The notes under the pieces: model-generated | What the model was told of the DNA's origin: nothing | What the model saw: the letters and a program-made list of their open reading frames with translations, nothing else | The model's database searches: none | Made by a program: the position numbers and the translations under genes | Assembly: GCA_024697645.1 (NCBI GenBank) | Contig: JAILFH010000024.1 | Location: 20,095-84,094 of the forward strand | From: Prevotella sp. | Lineage (GTDB): Bacteria > Bacteroidota > Bacteroidia > Bacteroidales > Bacteroidaceae | Direction of reading: 5' to 3' | DNA: 64,000 bases | In this document: piece by piece, positions 34,829-44,701 of the stretch | How the letters are laid out: every line of letters starts with the position of its first letter | Position numbering within the stretch: the stretch's first letter is position 1

Positions 34829-36772
34829 ATGAAGAGAATTATACTTTTTGCCTTTGCCGCATTGCTGACAATTGCCGCAGAAGCACGCATCATACATCTA
34901 TTACCCCGGCCCCAACAACTTTCAGAAAAGCCGGGTGCAGGCTATTTTGCACTGGGTCGGAAGGTGGTAGTGAGCGACCCTACTAACTGCTGGCTGCTGC
35001 AGTCGTTTCTTGAAGAGAATGGCTGCAAGACTGCTGCAAAGTCAAAGGGAAGAATCGAAGTGAAACTCGTGGAAACCATCCCTGGTTCCTACGACTACAA
35101 ACTGGAAGGTTATGAAAACGAGGCCTATCGGTTGGAAGTGGATGAAAATCTCATCAAGATTGAGGCCGTTTCACCGACTGGAGTTATTCGAGCCGTACAG
35201 ACGTTGCAGCAACTGGCCGAAGGCTATCAGGGTCGAACCGCTATTGAGGCAGTGAGCATCACCGACTGGCCTGCATTCAAACTGCGTGGATATATGCACG
35301 ACTGCGGTCGTTCGTTTATCCCCTTCGATGACTTGAAACGCCAACTGCGACTGCTCTCACGCTTCAAGGTGAACACGTTCCACTGGCATCTGACCGAAAA
35401 TCAGGGGTGGCGCTTTGAAGTGCCTCTCTATCCACAACTGACCAGTGCGGCTTCAATGACTCGTCACCCAGGTCAATACTATACTCAGGAGCAATGTCGC
35501 GAACTCGAAGCACTGGGCCGCCGATATGGCATCATCGTTATCCCCGAAATCGATATGCCGGGACACAGCGCTGCTTTTGAACGCGCTATGGGCCACTCGA
35601 TGCAGACACCGCAGGGTATGAACGAGATGAAGAATGCCTTAGCGGAGTTAGCCAATGCCTTTCCGCTTGCACCCTATATCCATATCGGAGCCGATGAAGT
35701 TAACATCAATATGCCGGAATTTGTGCCAACAATGGTCAACTGGCTCCACACGATGGGGCGAAAGGTTGTTATGTGGAATCCCACAAAGGCGCAGCCACAA
35801 CTGGCCGATATGGTGCAACTCTGGAGCACGGCGGGGCGACTGATTAAAGGTCGTCCGAACATCGACTGTCGCTATAACTACCTGAACCATTTCGACTCGT
35901 TTGCCGATGTGGCAGCCATCTATCTGAGCAACATCTACTATGCCGAACGAGGTTCAGAAGAGTTGGCTGGCACTATGGCTTGCACATGGAACGATCATGT
36001 GCTTGCCACAAGCGACGATATCCTGCGACAGAATAGTTTCTATCCTGCTGTGATTGCTTCTGCATCACGAGCCTGGCAGGGGGGAGGAACGCGCTATATT
36101 GAAGAACGAGGCTGCGTGTTGCCTTCAAGTGGCAACGAACACGACGACTTTGCCGACTGGGAGCAGCGATTCCTTTTCCATAAGGCCCATTCGCTCAAAG
36201 ATGAACCTATCGTCTACGTACGGCAATCGCATGTGAACTGGCGCATCAGTTATAAAGGGAAGGACTACGATGCGACTGGAGCGGGCATCTACCTGAACCA
36301 CACTTGGGGCAGCATCATTCCTGCCTTGCTGCCAAAGCCTGAATACGGCGACACCGCATTTGCCTATACTCAGGTGTATTCGCCCGATTCACAGAAAGTG
36401 GGAGCACTCATCGAACTGCAGAACTACAGCAGGACTGAGGTGGACAGCGTACCGCAATATGGGCGATGGGACTGCAAAGGCTCGCGAATCTGGCTGAATG
36501 ACGTAGAGATTGTTGCACCTATCTGGAAAAACTATGGGAAAGTCATTGATCGGGAAACGCCTCTCGCTGATGAGAATATGGCCGCCCGAATGCCCATCAT
36601 CCTGCATCTGCAGAAAGGATGGAACACCGTTCGCCTGACTCTTCCCTATACAAAGGTACCAGGCATCAGACTGAACAAATGGATGTTCACCTTCGTTTTC
36701 ACCGACCCCGAAGGACAACGAGCACTCGACCTCGACTATCAACCTCTGGGAGAAAAGTCAAACACACCCTGA
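34829..36772 (+). CDS. GH20 beta-N-acetylhexosaminidase
   Basis: 647 residues with signal peptide (MKRIILFAFAALLTIAAEA). An N-terminal GH20b-like domain (about 20-140) precedes the catalytic barrel: GYMHDCGRSFIP, FHWHLTENQGWRFE, IPEIDMPGHS and HIGADEVN, where Asp-Glu are the catalytic pair. It removes terminal GlcNAc or GalNAc from glycans. I chose ATG 34829 over 34778 because of the signal peptide and the promoter that lies between them. The helicase gene follows after 35 bases. Confidence 0.93.
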   Translation: MKRIILFAFAALLTIAAEARIIHLLPRPQQLSEKPGAGYFALGRKVVVSDPTNCWLLQSFLEENGCKTAAKSKGRIEVKLVETIPGSYDYKLEGYENEAYRLEVDENLIKIEAVSPTGVIRAVQTLQQLAEGYQGRTAIEAVSITDWPAFKLRGYMHDCGRSFIPFDDLKRQLRLLSRFKVNTFHWHLTENQGWRFEVPLYPQLTSAASMTRHPGQYYTQEQCRELEALGRRYGIIVIPEIDMPGHSAAFERAMGHSMQTPQGMNEMKNALAELANAFPLAPYIHIGADEVNINMPEFVPTMVNWLHTMGRKVVMWNPTKAQPQLADMVQLWSTAGRLIKGRPNIDCRYNYLNHFDSFADVAAIYLSNIYYAERGSEELAGTMACTWNDHVLATSDDILRQNSFYPAVIASASRAWQGGGTRYIEERGCVLPSSGNEHDDFADWEQRFLFHKAHSLKDEPIVYVRQSHVNWRISYKGKDYDATGAGIYLNHTWGSIIPALLPKPEYGDTAFAYTQVYSPDSQKVGALIELQNYSRTEVDSVPQYGRWDCKGSRIWLNDVEIVAPIWKNYGKVIDRETPLADENMAARMPIILHLQKGWNTVRLTLPYTKVPGIRLNKWMFTFVFTDPEGQRALDLDYQPLGEKSNTP

Positions 36773-36807
36773 TTTGAAACGCTCCCTTAACCCACGAACG
36801 GAACCCA

Positions 36808-39800
36808 ATGAACATCAATCAAAACTATATTACTGCCGACGACCTGTTCAAACGCGTTGCCGACATTCTGAACCTTTCCGACATAACATTAGCCAATCGG
36901 ATGATGCACGAGACGCTGGTGCTCTGTTGCAGGGAGGCTTTGCGCTCATCGAAGAATGCGTTTGGTAATCTGTTCTCACAGGTGGACTATCTGTGCAAAC
37001 TCCATCATGTCAGAACGGCAGACGCAGTAGCAATTCAGAAGATGCGCCGAGATAGCAATCGCTCCAGAACTATGACGCCTGAAGACATTCTCTACAACTG
37101 CCGCGCTCTTGCGTTATTCATTGCGGCGGTTTTCGACACTTCGGTACCTTCTCTGCTCACAGGTCGCATTCCCACCGAGAACAAGCCTAAGACAACAACG
37201 CATCACATCGACTATCGCTATATCCGCTGCGTAGTAGACGAATTCGACCAGCAACAAATCCGAGCAACTGCCGACCAGGATGGTGAGAACGAGCGAGCAC
37301 TGATTATTGACTATAGCGAGCAGCATCTGCAACATCTGCGCTCGATTCTGCGGAAAAACATGCAACTCAATCTGCTGAATTGTGAACAGGTGACCAATGA
37401 CGACGAAACGATTCTAAAGCCCAATCTTATCGTTGTGGAGCCCGACTATCTCATCGACATTAGTTCCATTGCGGCCTGCTTCCAAAGTTATGGGCACCAT
37501 CCACTCTCATACACGATTCGCAGAATGTCGCCCAATGCCAATTCACAACCATTGTTGTTGGGTAATTTTGCGGGAAGGGTGCTCGACGATGTCATCAACT
37601 GCGAGGGCACCTACGACTGGCAACGCACATTCCGCGCTCATTTCCGCCAACAGGCACTTGACTATTGCACCTGTCCCGACTTGAATCAGAAGGAGGATTA
37701 TAAGACGGCTGCCAAAAATCAGGCTGACAATATTCAGCAAATCGTAGCAGACCTTTTCCCTCAGACAACTGCTGAAACGCCTAATGACAATCGCGCAAAA
37801 CAAGCCTATACACGCGAGAATGCTATCCTCGAGCCTTCGTTCCTCTGTGAACACTTGGGACTTCAGGGACGTGTAGACTTGATGACTACCGACTTTCATC
37901 TGCTTGTGGAGCAGAAATCGGGGAAAAACAGCAATATTGAAAGAAAGTACCCTAATAAATATGGTAGTTTCCAGAAGGAAGACCACTACGTTCAATTGCT
38001 GCTCTACTATGGCGTACTGATGCACAATTTCAATCTTTCGACAAACAATATCAACGCCCGACTGCTCTATTCGAAATACCCATTGCCGGGCGGACTTGTT
38101 GTAGTCAGTTTCTATCAGAAACTATTCCAAGAGGCGATTGCGCTCCGCAACCAGATTGTCGGAACCGATTTCTACATCGCGCGCCAAGGTTTTGAGCCGA
38201 TACTGAAGGTTCTGAAGCCCGAGACTCTGCTCGAACGCAAAAATGAACAGTCGTATTTTGAGAAATACATAAAGCCAGAGAAGGAAACCGTCACTGGACC
38301 TTTCCACCGCCTGTCACCACTGGAGAAGGCGTATGTTTGCCGCATGATGACTTTCGCCTATCGGGAGCAGTTAGCCTCAAGATTGGGCAACAGTCAGAAA
38401 CCAGGAAACAGCGCTGCCGACATCTGGAACATTCCTCTTGCCGAGAAGAAGGAACTGGGCGTCATCTATACCGACCTCACCATCAGCAAGAAAGACAAAA
38501 CCGATGCCGACCACGGGTTCGACATCATCACGCTTTCTGTTCCTAATCAGGGCGAAAACTTCCTGCCGAACTTCCGGACGGGCGATTCGGTCTATCTCTA
38601 CGCCTATAAAGAAGGTGAAGAACCCGATGCCCGTCGGGCATTGTTGTTCAAGGCTACTCTGACTGAAATCCTTTCCGACCAACTCGTCGTCGTGCTAAAC
38701 GACGGACAAAGCAATCCCAATCTACTGGTTCCTGCTGATGAATCTGCAACGAAAGGAGAAAACTCAACAGCCCGAATGCCTCATACTGCCAAAATGCAGC
38801 ATTCTGAGGAAGTGCGCTATGCAATAGAGCATTGCGATATCGGTGGAAGTTCTCCTATGAAGGCTCTGGCGGCATTTGCTGCAGCAGCACCCACTTGCCG
38901 AAACCTTCTGCTGGGAATTCAACCTTCTCGCACTGATACGACTTTACAACTCACAAAGTACTATAATCCCTACTACGACGATATTGTGCTTCGCGCCAAA
39001 CAGGCACAGGACTATTTCCTCCTCGTAGGGCCTCCGGGAACAGGCAAGACTTCACTCGCTCTCCGATTTCTTGTCGAAGAAACACTCTATTCTGCTCCTC
39101 AGGAATCATCCCAAGCGAACGGCCAGCAGAAGCCTCCCACCCCATCGGTTCTGCTCACTGCCTATACGAATCGTGCCGTAGATGAAATCTGCGATATGCT
39201 CAGCAGTGCGGGTCTGGATTATCTCCGATTGGGAAAGGAATATGCCTGCGATGTTCGTTTCCGAAGTCACATGCTTCGCGAGATGCTGGGCGAACAGCCA
39301 AATCTCAACAATCTTCGCCAACGTCTATCAGAAGTTTCGATTGTTGTGGGAACAACCTCTACGCTCCAGTCGCAAAGTTCGCTATTCAGTCTGAAGCATT
39401 TCTCACTCGCCATTGTCGACGAAGCAAGTCAGATTCTTGAACCACAGATAATCGGTCTGCTTTGTCAGGTGCCGAAATTCATCCTGATTGGCGACCATAA
39501 GCAATTGCCTGCGGTAGTGCAGCAAAGCGAAGAGGAGTCGGCGGTTCATGATGAACAACTCAAGGCCATCGGTCTCACTAACTGCCGCAACTCGCTTTTC
39601 GAACGGCTTCTCAAGAACTGTCCTGAGAGTTGTATGGGCATTCTTCGCCGACAAGGAAGGATGCACCCTGACATTGCAGAATGGCCCAATCGAATGTTCT
39701 ATCACCGCGAGCAACTCCAGCCTGTGCCCCTGCCCCATCAGACAGAACCCACCACTGAGCCGCGATTGCTCTTCATTGGCAGCAAGTGTCAGGAAGGAAT

Positions 39801-40239
39801 GTATTCCGACAAAGTGAATCCCGACGAAGCCCGCATTGTTGCTCAAGAACTGAAGAAGGTCTTTGTGCAATACGGCGACCGCTTCGACCCTGATAAGACT
39901 GTGGGCGTCATCGTGCCTTATCGGAATCAGATTAGCATGATTCGCCGCGAAATTGAACTTCTGAATATTCCCCAACTGCTCGACATCAGCATTGACACCG
40001 TTGAGCGCTATCAGGGTTCACAGCGCGATGTGATCATCTACAGCACCACTATCACCCGCCGCTATCAACTCGACTTCCTTTGTGCAAACACATTCGAGGA
40101 AGACGGCTATATCATCGACCGAAAGTTGAATGTTGCCCTCACCCGGGCGCGCTGTAGAATGATTATCACCGGACACGAGTCCACACTTCGTCAGAACCCG
40201 CTCTACGCCTCTCTGATTGACTATATCAAAACGAAGTAA
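36808..40239 (+). CDS. Dna2-like nuclease-helicase
   Basis: 1,143 residues. An N-terminal about 300-residue region has no recognised motif. A PD-(D/E)xK nuclease follows (GRVDLM about 354, VEQKSGK about 368, with QLLLYYGVLM after). The C-terminal part is a superfamily 1B helicase: GPPGTGKTS (about 741), VDEASQ, GDHKQLPAV, VGVIVPYRNQ, DTVERYQGSQRDV, NVALTRARCRMI. I could not find the four-cysteine Fe-S set typical of eukaryotic Dna2 and Cas4. Likely role is processing DNA ends or flaps; a defence role is possible but nothing nearby supports it. Confidence 0.85.
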   Translation: MNINQNYITADDLFKRVADILNLSDITLANRMMHETLVLCCREALRSSKNAFGNLFSQVDYLCKLHHVRTADAVAIQKMRRDSNRSRTMTPEDILYNCRALALFIAAVFDTSVPSLLTGRIPTENKPKTTTHHIDYRYIRCVVDEFDQQQIRATADQDGENERALIIDYSEQHLQHLRSILRKNMQLNLLNCEQVTNDDETILKPNLIVVEPDYLIDISSIAACFQSYGHHPLSYTIRRMSPNANSQPLLLGNFAGRVLDDVINCEGTYDWQRTFRAHFRQQALDYCTCPDLNQKEDYKTAAKNQADNIQQIVADLFPQTTAETPNDNRAKQAYTRENAILEPSFLCEHLGLQGRVDLMTTDFHLLVEQKSGKNSNIERKYPNKYGSFQKEDHYVQLLLYYGVLMHNFNLSTNNINARLLYSKYPLPGGLVVVSFYQKLFQEAIALRNQIVGTDFYIARQGFEPILKVLKPETLLERKNEQSYFEKYIKPEKETVTGPFHRLSPLEKAYVCRMMTFAYREQLASRLGNSQKPGNSAADIWNIPLAEKKELGVIYTDLTISKKDKTDADHGFDIITLSVPNQGENFLPNFRTGDSVYLYAYKEGEEPDARRALLFKATLTEILSDQLVVVLNDGQSNPNLLVPADESATKGENSTARMPHTAKMQHSEEVRYAIEHCDIGGSSPMKALAAFAAAAPTCRNLLLGIQPSRTDTTLQLTKYYNPYYDDIVLRAKQAQDYFLLVGPPGTGKTSLALRFLVEETLYSAPQESSQANGQQKPPTPSVLLTAYTNRAVDEICDMLSSAGLDYLRLGKEYACDVRFRSHMLREMLGEQPNLNNLRQRLSEVSIVVGTTSTLQSQSSLFSLKHFSLAIVDEASQILEPQIIGLLCQVPKFILIGDHKQLPAVVQQSEEESAVHDEQLKAIGLTNCRNSLFERLLKNCPESCMGILRRQGRMHPDIAEWPNRMFYHREQLQPVPLPHQTEPTTEPRLLFIGSKCQEGMYSDKVNPDEARIVAQELKKVFVQYGDRFDPDKTVGVIVPYRNQISMIRREIELLNIPQLLDISIDTVERYQGSQRDVIIYSTTITRRYQLDFLCANTFEEDGYIIDRKLNVALTRARCRMIITGHESTLRQNPLYASLIDYIKTK

Positions 40240-40340
40240 AATCACATGAGAATAGTCGAGTGCAATACTCGGCCGTTTCACCTTTTACTTAAATATCGAT
40301 AAAATATGAACAATTATTTTGATTTTCGCTCCGTTTTCAT

Positions 40341-40348
40341 TAACTTTG
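40341..40348 (+). promoter_or_regulatory. promoter of the GH51 gene
   Basis: TAACTTTG with TTTTG at 40317-40321, 19 bp upstream. The leader is about 40 bases and A-rich before the ATG. Confidence 0.7.
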
Positions 40349-40393
40349 CACTGAAAATATTATTATTCAGAAACAATAAAAACTAACCCAACG

Positions 40394-42436
40394 ATGAAAA
40401 AATTCAGACTTTTCGCGCTTACTTTCATGGCTATGCTCGCAGGCGAAGTCATGGCGCAAGCCCATCAGTTAACGCTGAACACAAAACCCGGGGCTCCTGT
40501 ACAGCCTACGATGTACGGTATTTTCTTTGAGGACATCAACTTCGGCGCTGACGGCGGACTCTATGCAGAACTCGTAGCCAACCGCTCTTTTGAGGCTCCT
40601 CTCCACATCAAGGCTTCAGGCGAACGCGTCTCAGGCGGCCTGATGGACTGGAAGACCTACGGAAACGTACAACTTTGTGACGAGAATCCTGCCTTCGACC
40701 GTAATCCTCACTTTGCCCGTCTGCTCGATGATGGTCACCGCGAGAAATTCACCGGTATGGAGAATCGCGGCTACTTCGGCATGGGTCTGAAGAAAGGCTT
40801 GAAATACAATTTCTCTGTTTATGCTCGCGTAGTTGGCGGCAGCAATGCTAAAATCCGCGTTGAACTTGTTGGCAACGACAACGAAGTGATGACTCGCCAG
40901 CAGATCAGCATCAGCGGCACCGACTGGAAGAAGTATTCTGCAGAGATTACTGCTCCTAAGACCGACCCGAAGGGCTTCATGCGCATCTATCTGGAGAGCA
41001 AGGAAGGCGTCGACCTCGACCACGTTTCTCTCTTCCCCGCTGACGCTTGGGAAGGCTGTCTGCGTGCTGACCTCGTGAAGGATCTGAAGGACCTGCATCC
41101 TGGCGTATTCCGCTTCCCCGGCGGTTGCATCGTTGAAGGAACCGATTTGGCTTCACGCTACCAGTGGAAGAACTCTGTAGGCCCAGTTGAGAATCGTCCT
41201 CTGAACGAGAACCGCTGGAACTACACATTCCCCCATCGCCTCTTCCCCAGTTATTTCCAGACTTATGGAATGGGCTTCTATGAACTGTTCTGCCTCTCTG
41301 AGTACATTGGTGCTGAGCCCCTTCCTATCCTGAATGTGGGTCTGGCTTGCCAGTATCAGAATGACGACAAGGACGCTGCTCGCGTTCACGTTGCTACAAG
41401 CGACCTTCAGCCGTACATCGACGACTGCCTCGACCTCATCGAATTCTGCAACGGCGGTACTGACACCAAGTGGGGTAAACTGCGCGCAGATATGGGTCAT
41501 CCCGAGCCCTTCAACCTGAAGTTCATCGGTGTTGGTAACGAGCAGTGGGGACCGCTCTATCCCGAGCGCCTCGAGTACTTCGTGAAGGCCATCCGTGCTA
41601 AGTATCCTAAGATGAAGATTGTTGGTTCAAGCGGTCCTGAGCCCGACGATAAGGGAGGAAAGCAGTTCACCTATGGTTGGAACGAGATGACCCGCCTGAA
41701 GGCTGACCTCGTCGATGAGCACTACTATCGCAATCAGGAGTGGTTCAAGGAGAACGTAACCCGCTATGACAACTACGACCGTAAGGGTCCGAAGGTGTTC
41801 GCTGGTGAATATGCTTGCCACATCACACAGCCCGCTCTGCCCTGCCCCGAAGGCAAGAACGTGTTTGAAGGCGCACTCTACGAGGCTGCTCTCATGACAG
41901 GTATCGAGCGTAATGCTGACGTTGTTCACATGGCTACCTATGCTCCTCTCTTCGCTCACGAGGAAGGCTGGCAGTGGCGTCCTGACCTCATCTGGATGGA
42001 CAACCTGAAGACTTGCCGCACTCCGAACTACTACGTGCAGCAACTCTATTGCGTCAATCCTGGTACCAACGTGCTCTCGCTCACTGAGAATACGAAGGTT
42101 GGCAAGAAAACTAAGGCTGCTCCTGTTACCGGCAACGACGGACTCTGCGCTTCAGCAGTCTACGACAAGACTACTGGTAAGTACATCGTGAAGTTCGTCA
42201 ACCTGAGCAACGAGCCGAAGGAAGTTCAACTCACATTCAAGGGTCTGAAGGCTCTTCCTGCAGCAAACAACGTGGAACTCACCACTCTCCACAGCGACGA
42301 TCCTATGGCTTGCAACACTGTTCAGAAGCCCTTCGCCATCACTCCTGACGTGAAGAAGTCTGCTGACGTTACAATCAACAAGAACGTGGCAACATTCACT
42401 GTTCCCGCTCGCACATTCTCAGTATATCGTTTCTAA
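40394..42436 (+). CDS. GH51 alpha-L-arabinofuranosidase
   Basis: 680 residues with signal peptide (MKKFRLFALTFMAMLAGEVMAQ). After a first motif (MYGIFFEDINFGADGGLY) there is a carbohydrate-binding-like insertion (about 90-210), then the barrel: FRFPGGCIVEG, GVGNEQWGP (acid Glu about 381) and VFAGEYACH (nucleophile Glu about 470), and a C-terminal beta domain. It releases arabinose from arabinan, arabinoxylan or arabinogalactan. Codon use is highly biased toward common codons, which suggests strong expression. Confidence 0.95.
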   Translation: MKKFRLFALTFMAMLAGEVMAQAHQLTLNTKPGAPVQPTMYGIFFEDINFGADGGLYAELVANRSFEAPLHIKASGERVSGGLMDWKTYGNVQLCDENPAFDRNPHFARLLDDGHREKFTGMENRGYFGMGLKKGLKYNFSVYARVVGGSNAKIRVELVGNDNEVMTRQQISISGTDWKKYSAEITAPKTDPKGFMRIYLESKEGVDLDHVSLFPADAWEGCLRADLVKDLKDLHPGVFRFPGGCIVEGTDLASRYQWKNSVGPVENRPLNENRWNYTFPHRLFPSYFQTYGMGFYELFCLSEYIGAEPLPILNVGLACQYQNDDKDAARVHVATSDLQPYIDDCLDLIEFCNGGTDTKWGKLRADMGHPEPFNLKFIGVGNEQWGPLYPERLEYFVKAIRAKYPKMKIVGSSGPEPDDKGGKQFTYGWNEMTRLKADLVDEHYYRNQEWFKENVTRYDNYDRKGPKVFAGEYACHITQPALPCPEGKNVFEGALYEAALMTGIERNADVVHMATYAPLFAHEEGWQWRPDLIWMDNLKTCRTPNYYVQQLYCVNPGTNVLSLTENTKVGKKTKAAPVTGNDGLCASAVYDKTTGKYIVKFVNLSNEPKEVQLTFKGLKALPAANNVELTTLHSDDPMACNTVQKPFAITPDVKKSADVTINKNVATFTVPARTFSVYRF

Positions 42437-42458
42437 ACGAATCTGAATAAAAGCCTGA

Positions 42459-42490
42459 AGGGGCGACAGAGTAAAGATTCTGTCGCCCCT
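42459..42490 (+). terminator. intrinsic terminator after GH51
   Basis: Perfect 12-bp stem AGGGGCGACAGA / TCTGTCGCCCCT with an 8-base loop, followed by TTTG. Confidence 0.8.
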
Positions 42491-42528
42491 TTGTTATGGG
42501 TATAAGTGAATGTTTAAAGTTGATAAAC

Positions 42529-42592
42529 GAGGAGTAATCGCGTGCTAATGAAGAGCAATCGCTATGTAAATGAGGAGTAATCGTTATGATTA
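42529..42592. repeat. 22-bp-period tandem array E (short)
   Basis: Three units: GAGGAGTAATCGCGTGCTAA, GAAGAGCAATCGCTATGTAA and GAGGAGTAATCGTTATGATT. More weakly dyadic than the other arrays. It touches the stop codon of the DUF4435 gene. Confidence 0.55.
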
Positions 42593-43654
42593 AGTTTCTC
42601 CCCACCCCTTTTCCTCATCACTCTCAGATGGCGTAGGAGTTTCCATCGGGAATATCTTCGCTGCATCATCAATGATGCGCTGGAAAGTCGGAGATAAAGC
42701 ATAGCCGACATTCTTCTTCAGCATACTCTCGATGTCTTCAATACTATTGTTATAGCACGAAAGTTCATTGTGGCGCTGCGTACTATGCTGACTTTGCCTG
42801 CTGATTTCGTTCTGTCGTTCAGTGACAAGTTGACTGCACACCTTCTTCATCATCGGCACGACCACATTGTCAAACAAATGGTGACCTTGTATATATAAAT
42901 AGGTCGTATCGGCCGTCACACCAAGTTCCTTCAGCGATTCCTTCACTTCCAGATAACTCTCCTTGGCATCGGGATATTGGCGCTGCAACTGCGAAATGCG
43001 CGAACCAACCTTCCTACGAACTCGCTGCAGAATATCAGGCGCTTTGCTAATCGTAAAATTACCAGTCTCTATGACCGCATTGAAGTCGCTAATCGTGAAA
43101 TTCTTGTAAATATTATGCCGATAGTGCCAGATGCTCCAGACGAACAGAGGGAAGATGGCTTGCGAATATTCACGAAGATACTCCGCCATATCGAAAATCT
43201 GATGGTCGTTGAGCGTTACTGCTACGCAAACGCCTCGCAACGTAGGCGCATAACACTGCATATTCTCAATGGAATAGGCATAGGTATGGAGAATGTAAGG
43301 ATTGTTCAGAATCTGACTCGACGTCTCGTTAGCCCCTTGTGAAAGATAGTCGTAGTCGGCATCAACACAAGCAATCATCGACTGCCCGACCTTCCCTGAG
43401 AACAACTTCATCATTGCCGCCTTCTTGCCTCGCTCGAGTTTACCTACACGCGTAGGCAACATCACCTCAAAATACCGCTTATCGTTTTCGAACCTACTGA
43501 GCACAGTACGCCAGAAGAACACATCGTCGTAGGCTTCCACATAAGCCACGATGCGCCTCTTACTCGTTTTCGGCTTCAGCCTGTTCGCTGCGTCGAAATA
43601 CCTATTATTCAGATTGTCTTTGAGAGATTTTGGCATGTTGCAGGCATTAGACAA
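42590..43654 (-). CDS. DUF4435 (TOPRIM-like) protein, AriB-like
   Basis: 354 residues. Motifs match DUF4435: VEAYDDVFFW (about 39-48), ACVDADYDYL (about 96-105) and YSIENMQCY (about 127-135), which supply the acidic residues of a TOPRIM-like nuclease fold. The C-terminus is helical and polar. It starts eight bases after the AAA ATPase gene. DUF4435 proteins paired with an upstream ABC-type ATPase make up PARIS (AriA-AriB), in which AriB is released to cause abortive infection. Assignment to PARIS rests on this gene order and domain pair. Confidence 0.75.
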   Translation of the reverse strand: MSNACNMPKSLKDNLNNRYFDAANRLKPKTSKRRIVAYVEAYDDVFFWRTVLSRFENDKRYFEVMLPTRVGKLERGKKAAMMKLFSGKVGQSMIACVDADYDYLSQGANETSSQILNNPYILHTYAYSIENMQCYAPTLRGVCVAVTLNDHQIFDMAEYLREYSQAIFPLFVWSIWHYRHNIYKNFTISDFNAVIETGNFTISKAPDILQRVRRKVGSRISQLQRQYPDAKESYLEVKESLKELGVTADTTYLYIQGHHLFDNVVVPMMKKVCSQLVTERQNEISRQSQHSTQRHNELSCYNNSIEDIESMLKKNVGYALSPTFQRIIDDAAKIFPMETPTPSESDEEKGWGET

Positions 43655-43662
43655 TCATTCGA

Positions 43663-44478
43663 TTATATGGTGATTTCCGAAACCTCGGTCACGGAATCCA
43701 TCCAGCCGTTCATAATCAGTGCGGGCGAATGGGTCGTAAGAATGATTTGCACGTTGGGATTAAGTTCCAGAATCAAGTCAATCAGTTGCTTCTGCCACTC
43801 GATGTGGAGCGAAACCTCGGGTTCGTCCATGAAGAGCACGTAAGGCTGATTGTCCTCGACGAGCACGGTGAGCAGGATTGCAAGCATCTGCTTCTCACCT
43901 GAAGAGAGTTGATAGGGCACCAGAATCTCACCAATCTGCGTGAAACAAATCTCATTCTCCGTGCGCACAACTCGCTTACCGGTTTCCTTGAACAAGTCGT
44001 CGAGCATGTCCTGGAATCGCGTCTTACGCTGCGAGATCTCCTGTGCCTTAATGGCCGCATCAGGGTCTCCACTCTGCAACATCGCAATCAGACGATTGCC
44101 AATGTTCACCTGATAGTCCAGATACTTGCGCTGCAGGTTGTAGAGTTGGAAATCGAGCGCCGAAGAAATTCGGGTATCAATCTGCGCAATCGTCTCCGCA
44201 TCCAGCACAGGCATATCGAACGACTTCATGATGTCGTAGCGTATCCACTTCGCATCCTCGGGTTCCACCTTCAGATGGACTCCCTTCAGCAGATGACTCG
44301 GGAACTCACCTCCCTGCGAAAGGCTCTTCACCACCTTATTCAGAATCGTGCTTTTGCCTTCGCCGTTGATGCCACTCAGAATGTTCACACTACGGTGCAA
44401 ATCCCACACCACATGCTTCTTTCCACTCCAGAGCGAGTCAATCTCAATCTGCTTGATGTATTCAGCATACTTTGGCAT
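43663..44478 (-). CDS. AAA ATPase (AriA-like) partner of DUF4435
   Basis: 271 residues. Walker A INGEGKSTIL (about 37-46), a helical middle region (about 95-165), signature LSSGEKQMLAILL, Walker B YVLFMDEPEVSLH and H-loop LTTHSPALI. This is the ABC/SMC-like AAA_15/AAA_21 type that recurs in OLD, Gabija, retron and PARIS systems. In PARIS the ATPase senses a phage trigger and holds the TOPRIM effector. It appears shorter than PARIS AriA proteins I know of, so this may be a compact relative or a housekeeping pair. It has its own promoter box. Confidence 0.78.
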   Translation of the reverse strand: MPKYAEYIKQIEIDSLWSGKKHVVWDLHRSVNILSGINGEGKSTILNKVVKSLSQGGEFPSHLLKGVHLKVEPEDAKWIRYDIMKSFDMPVLDAETIAQIDTRISSALDFQLYNLQRKYLDYQVNIGNRLIAMLQSGDPDAAIKAQEISQRKTRFQDMLDDLFKETGKRVVRTENEICFTQIGEILVPYQLSSGEKQMLAILLTVLVEDNQPYVLFMDEPEVSLHIEWQKQLIDLILELNPNVQIILTTHSPALIMNGWMDSVTEVSEITI

Positions 44479-44504
44479 ACTATTTTCAATTTAGGTTCTG
44501 CCCA

Positions 44505-44512
44505 CAAAGATA
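44505..44512 (-). promoter_or_regulatory. -7 box of the ATPase-DUF4435 operon
   Basis: TATCTTTG on the minus strand, 27 bases before the ATPase start. No clear -33 match. Confidence 0.5.
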
Positions 44513-44701
44513 GTATTTTTTTTTGAATCATCACTGCGTTTTACATTTTTTCCTGCTAAAAATCTGTAAAAACTGATTAATAATGAGGAAGTTTATATCA
44601 TCAAAGTCTCGCCCCATGAAAACAATTCTTCGAGACAACTGCCTTTTCCGAAATCCACTGAACTTACTTCAGTAGCCAGCGGAGCACATCTATCGAAGAT
44701 A

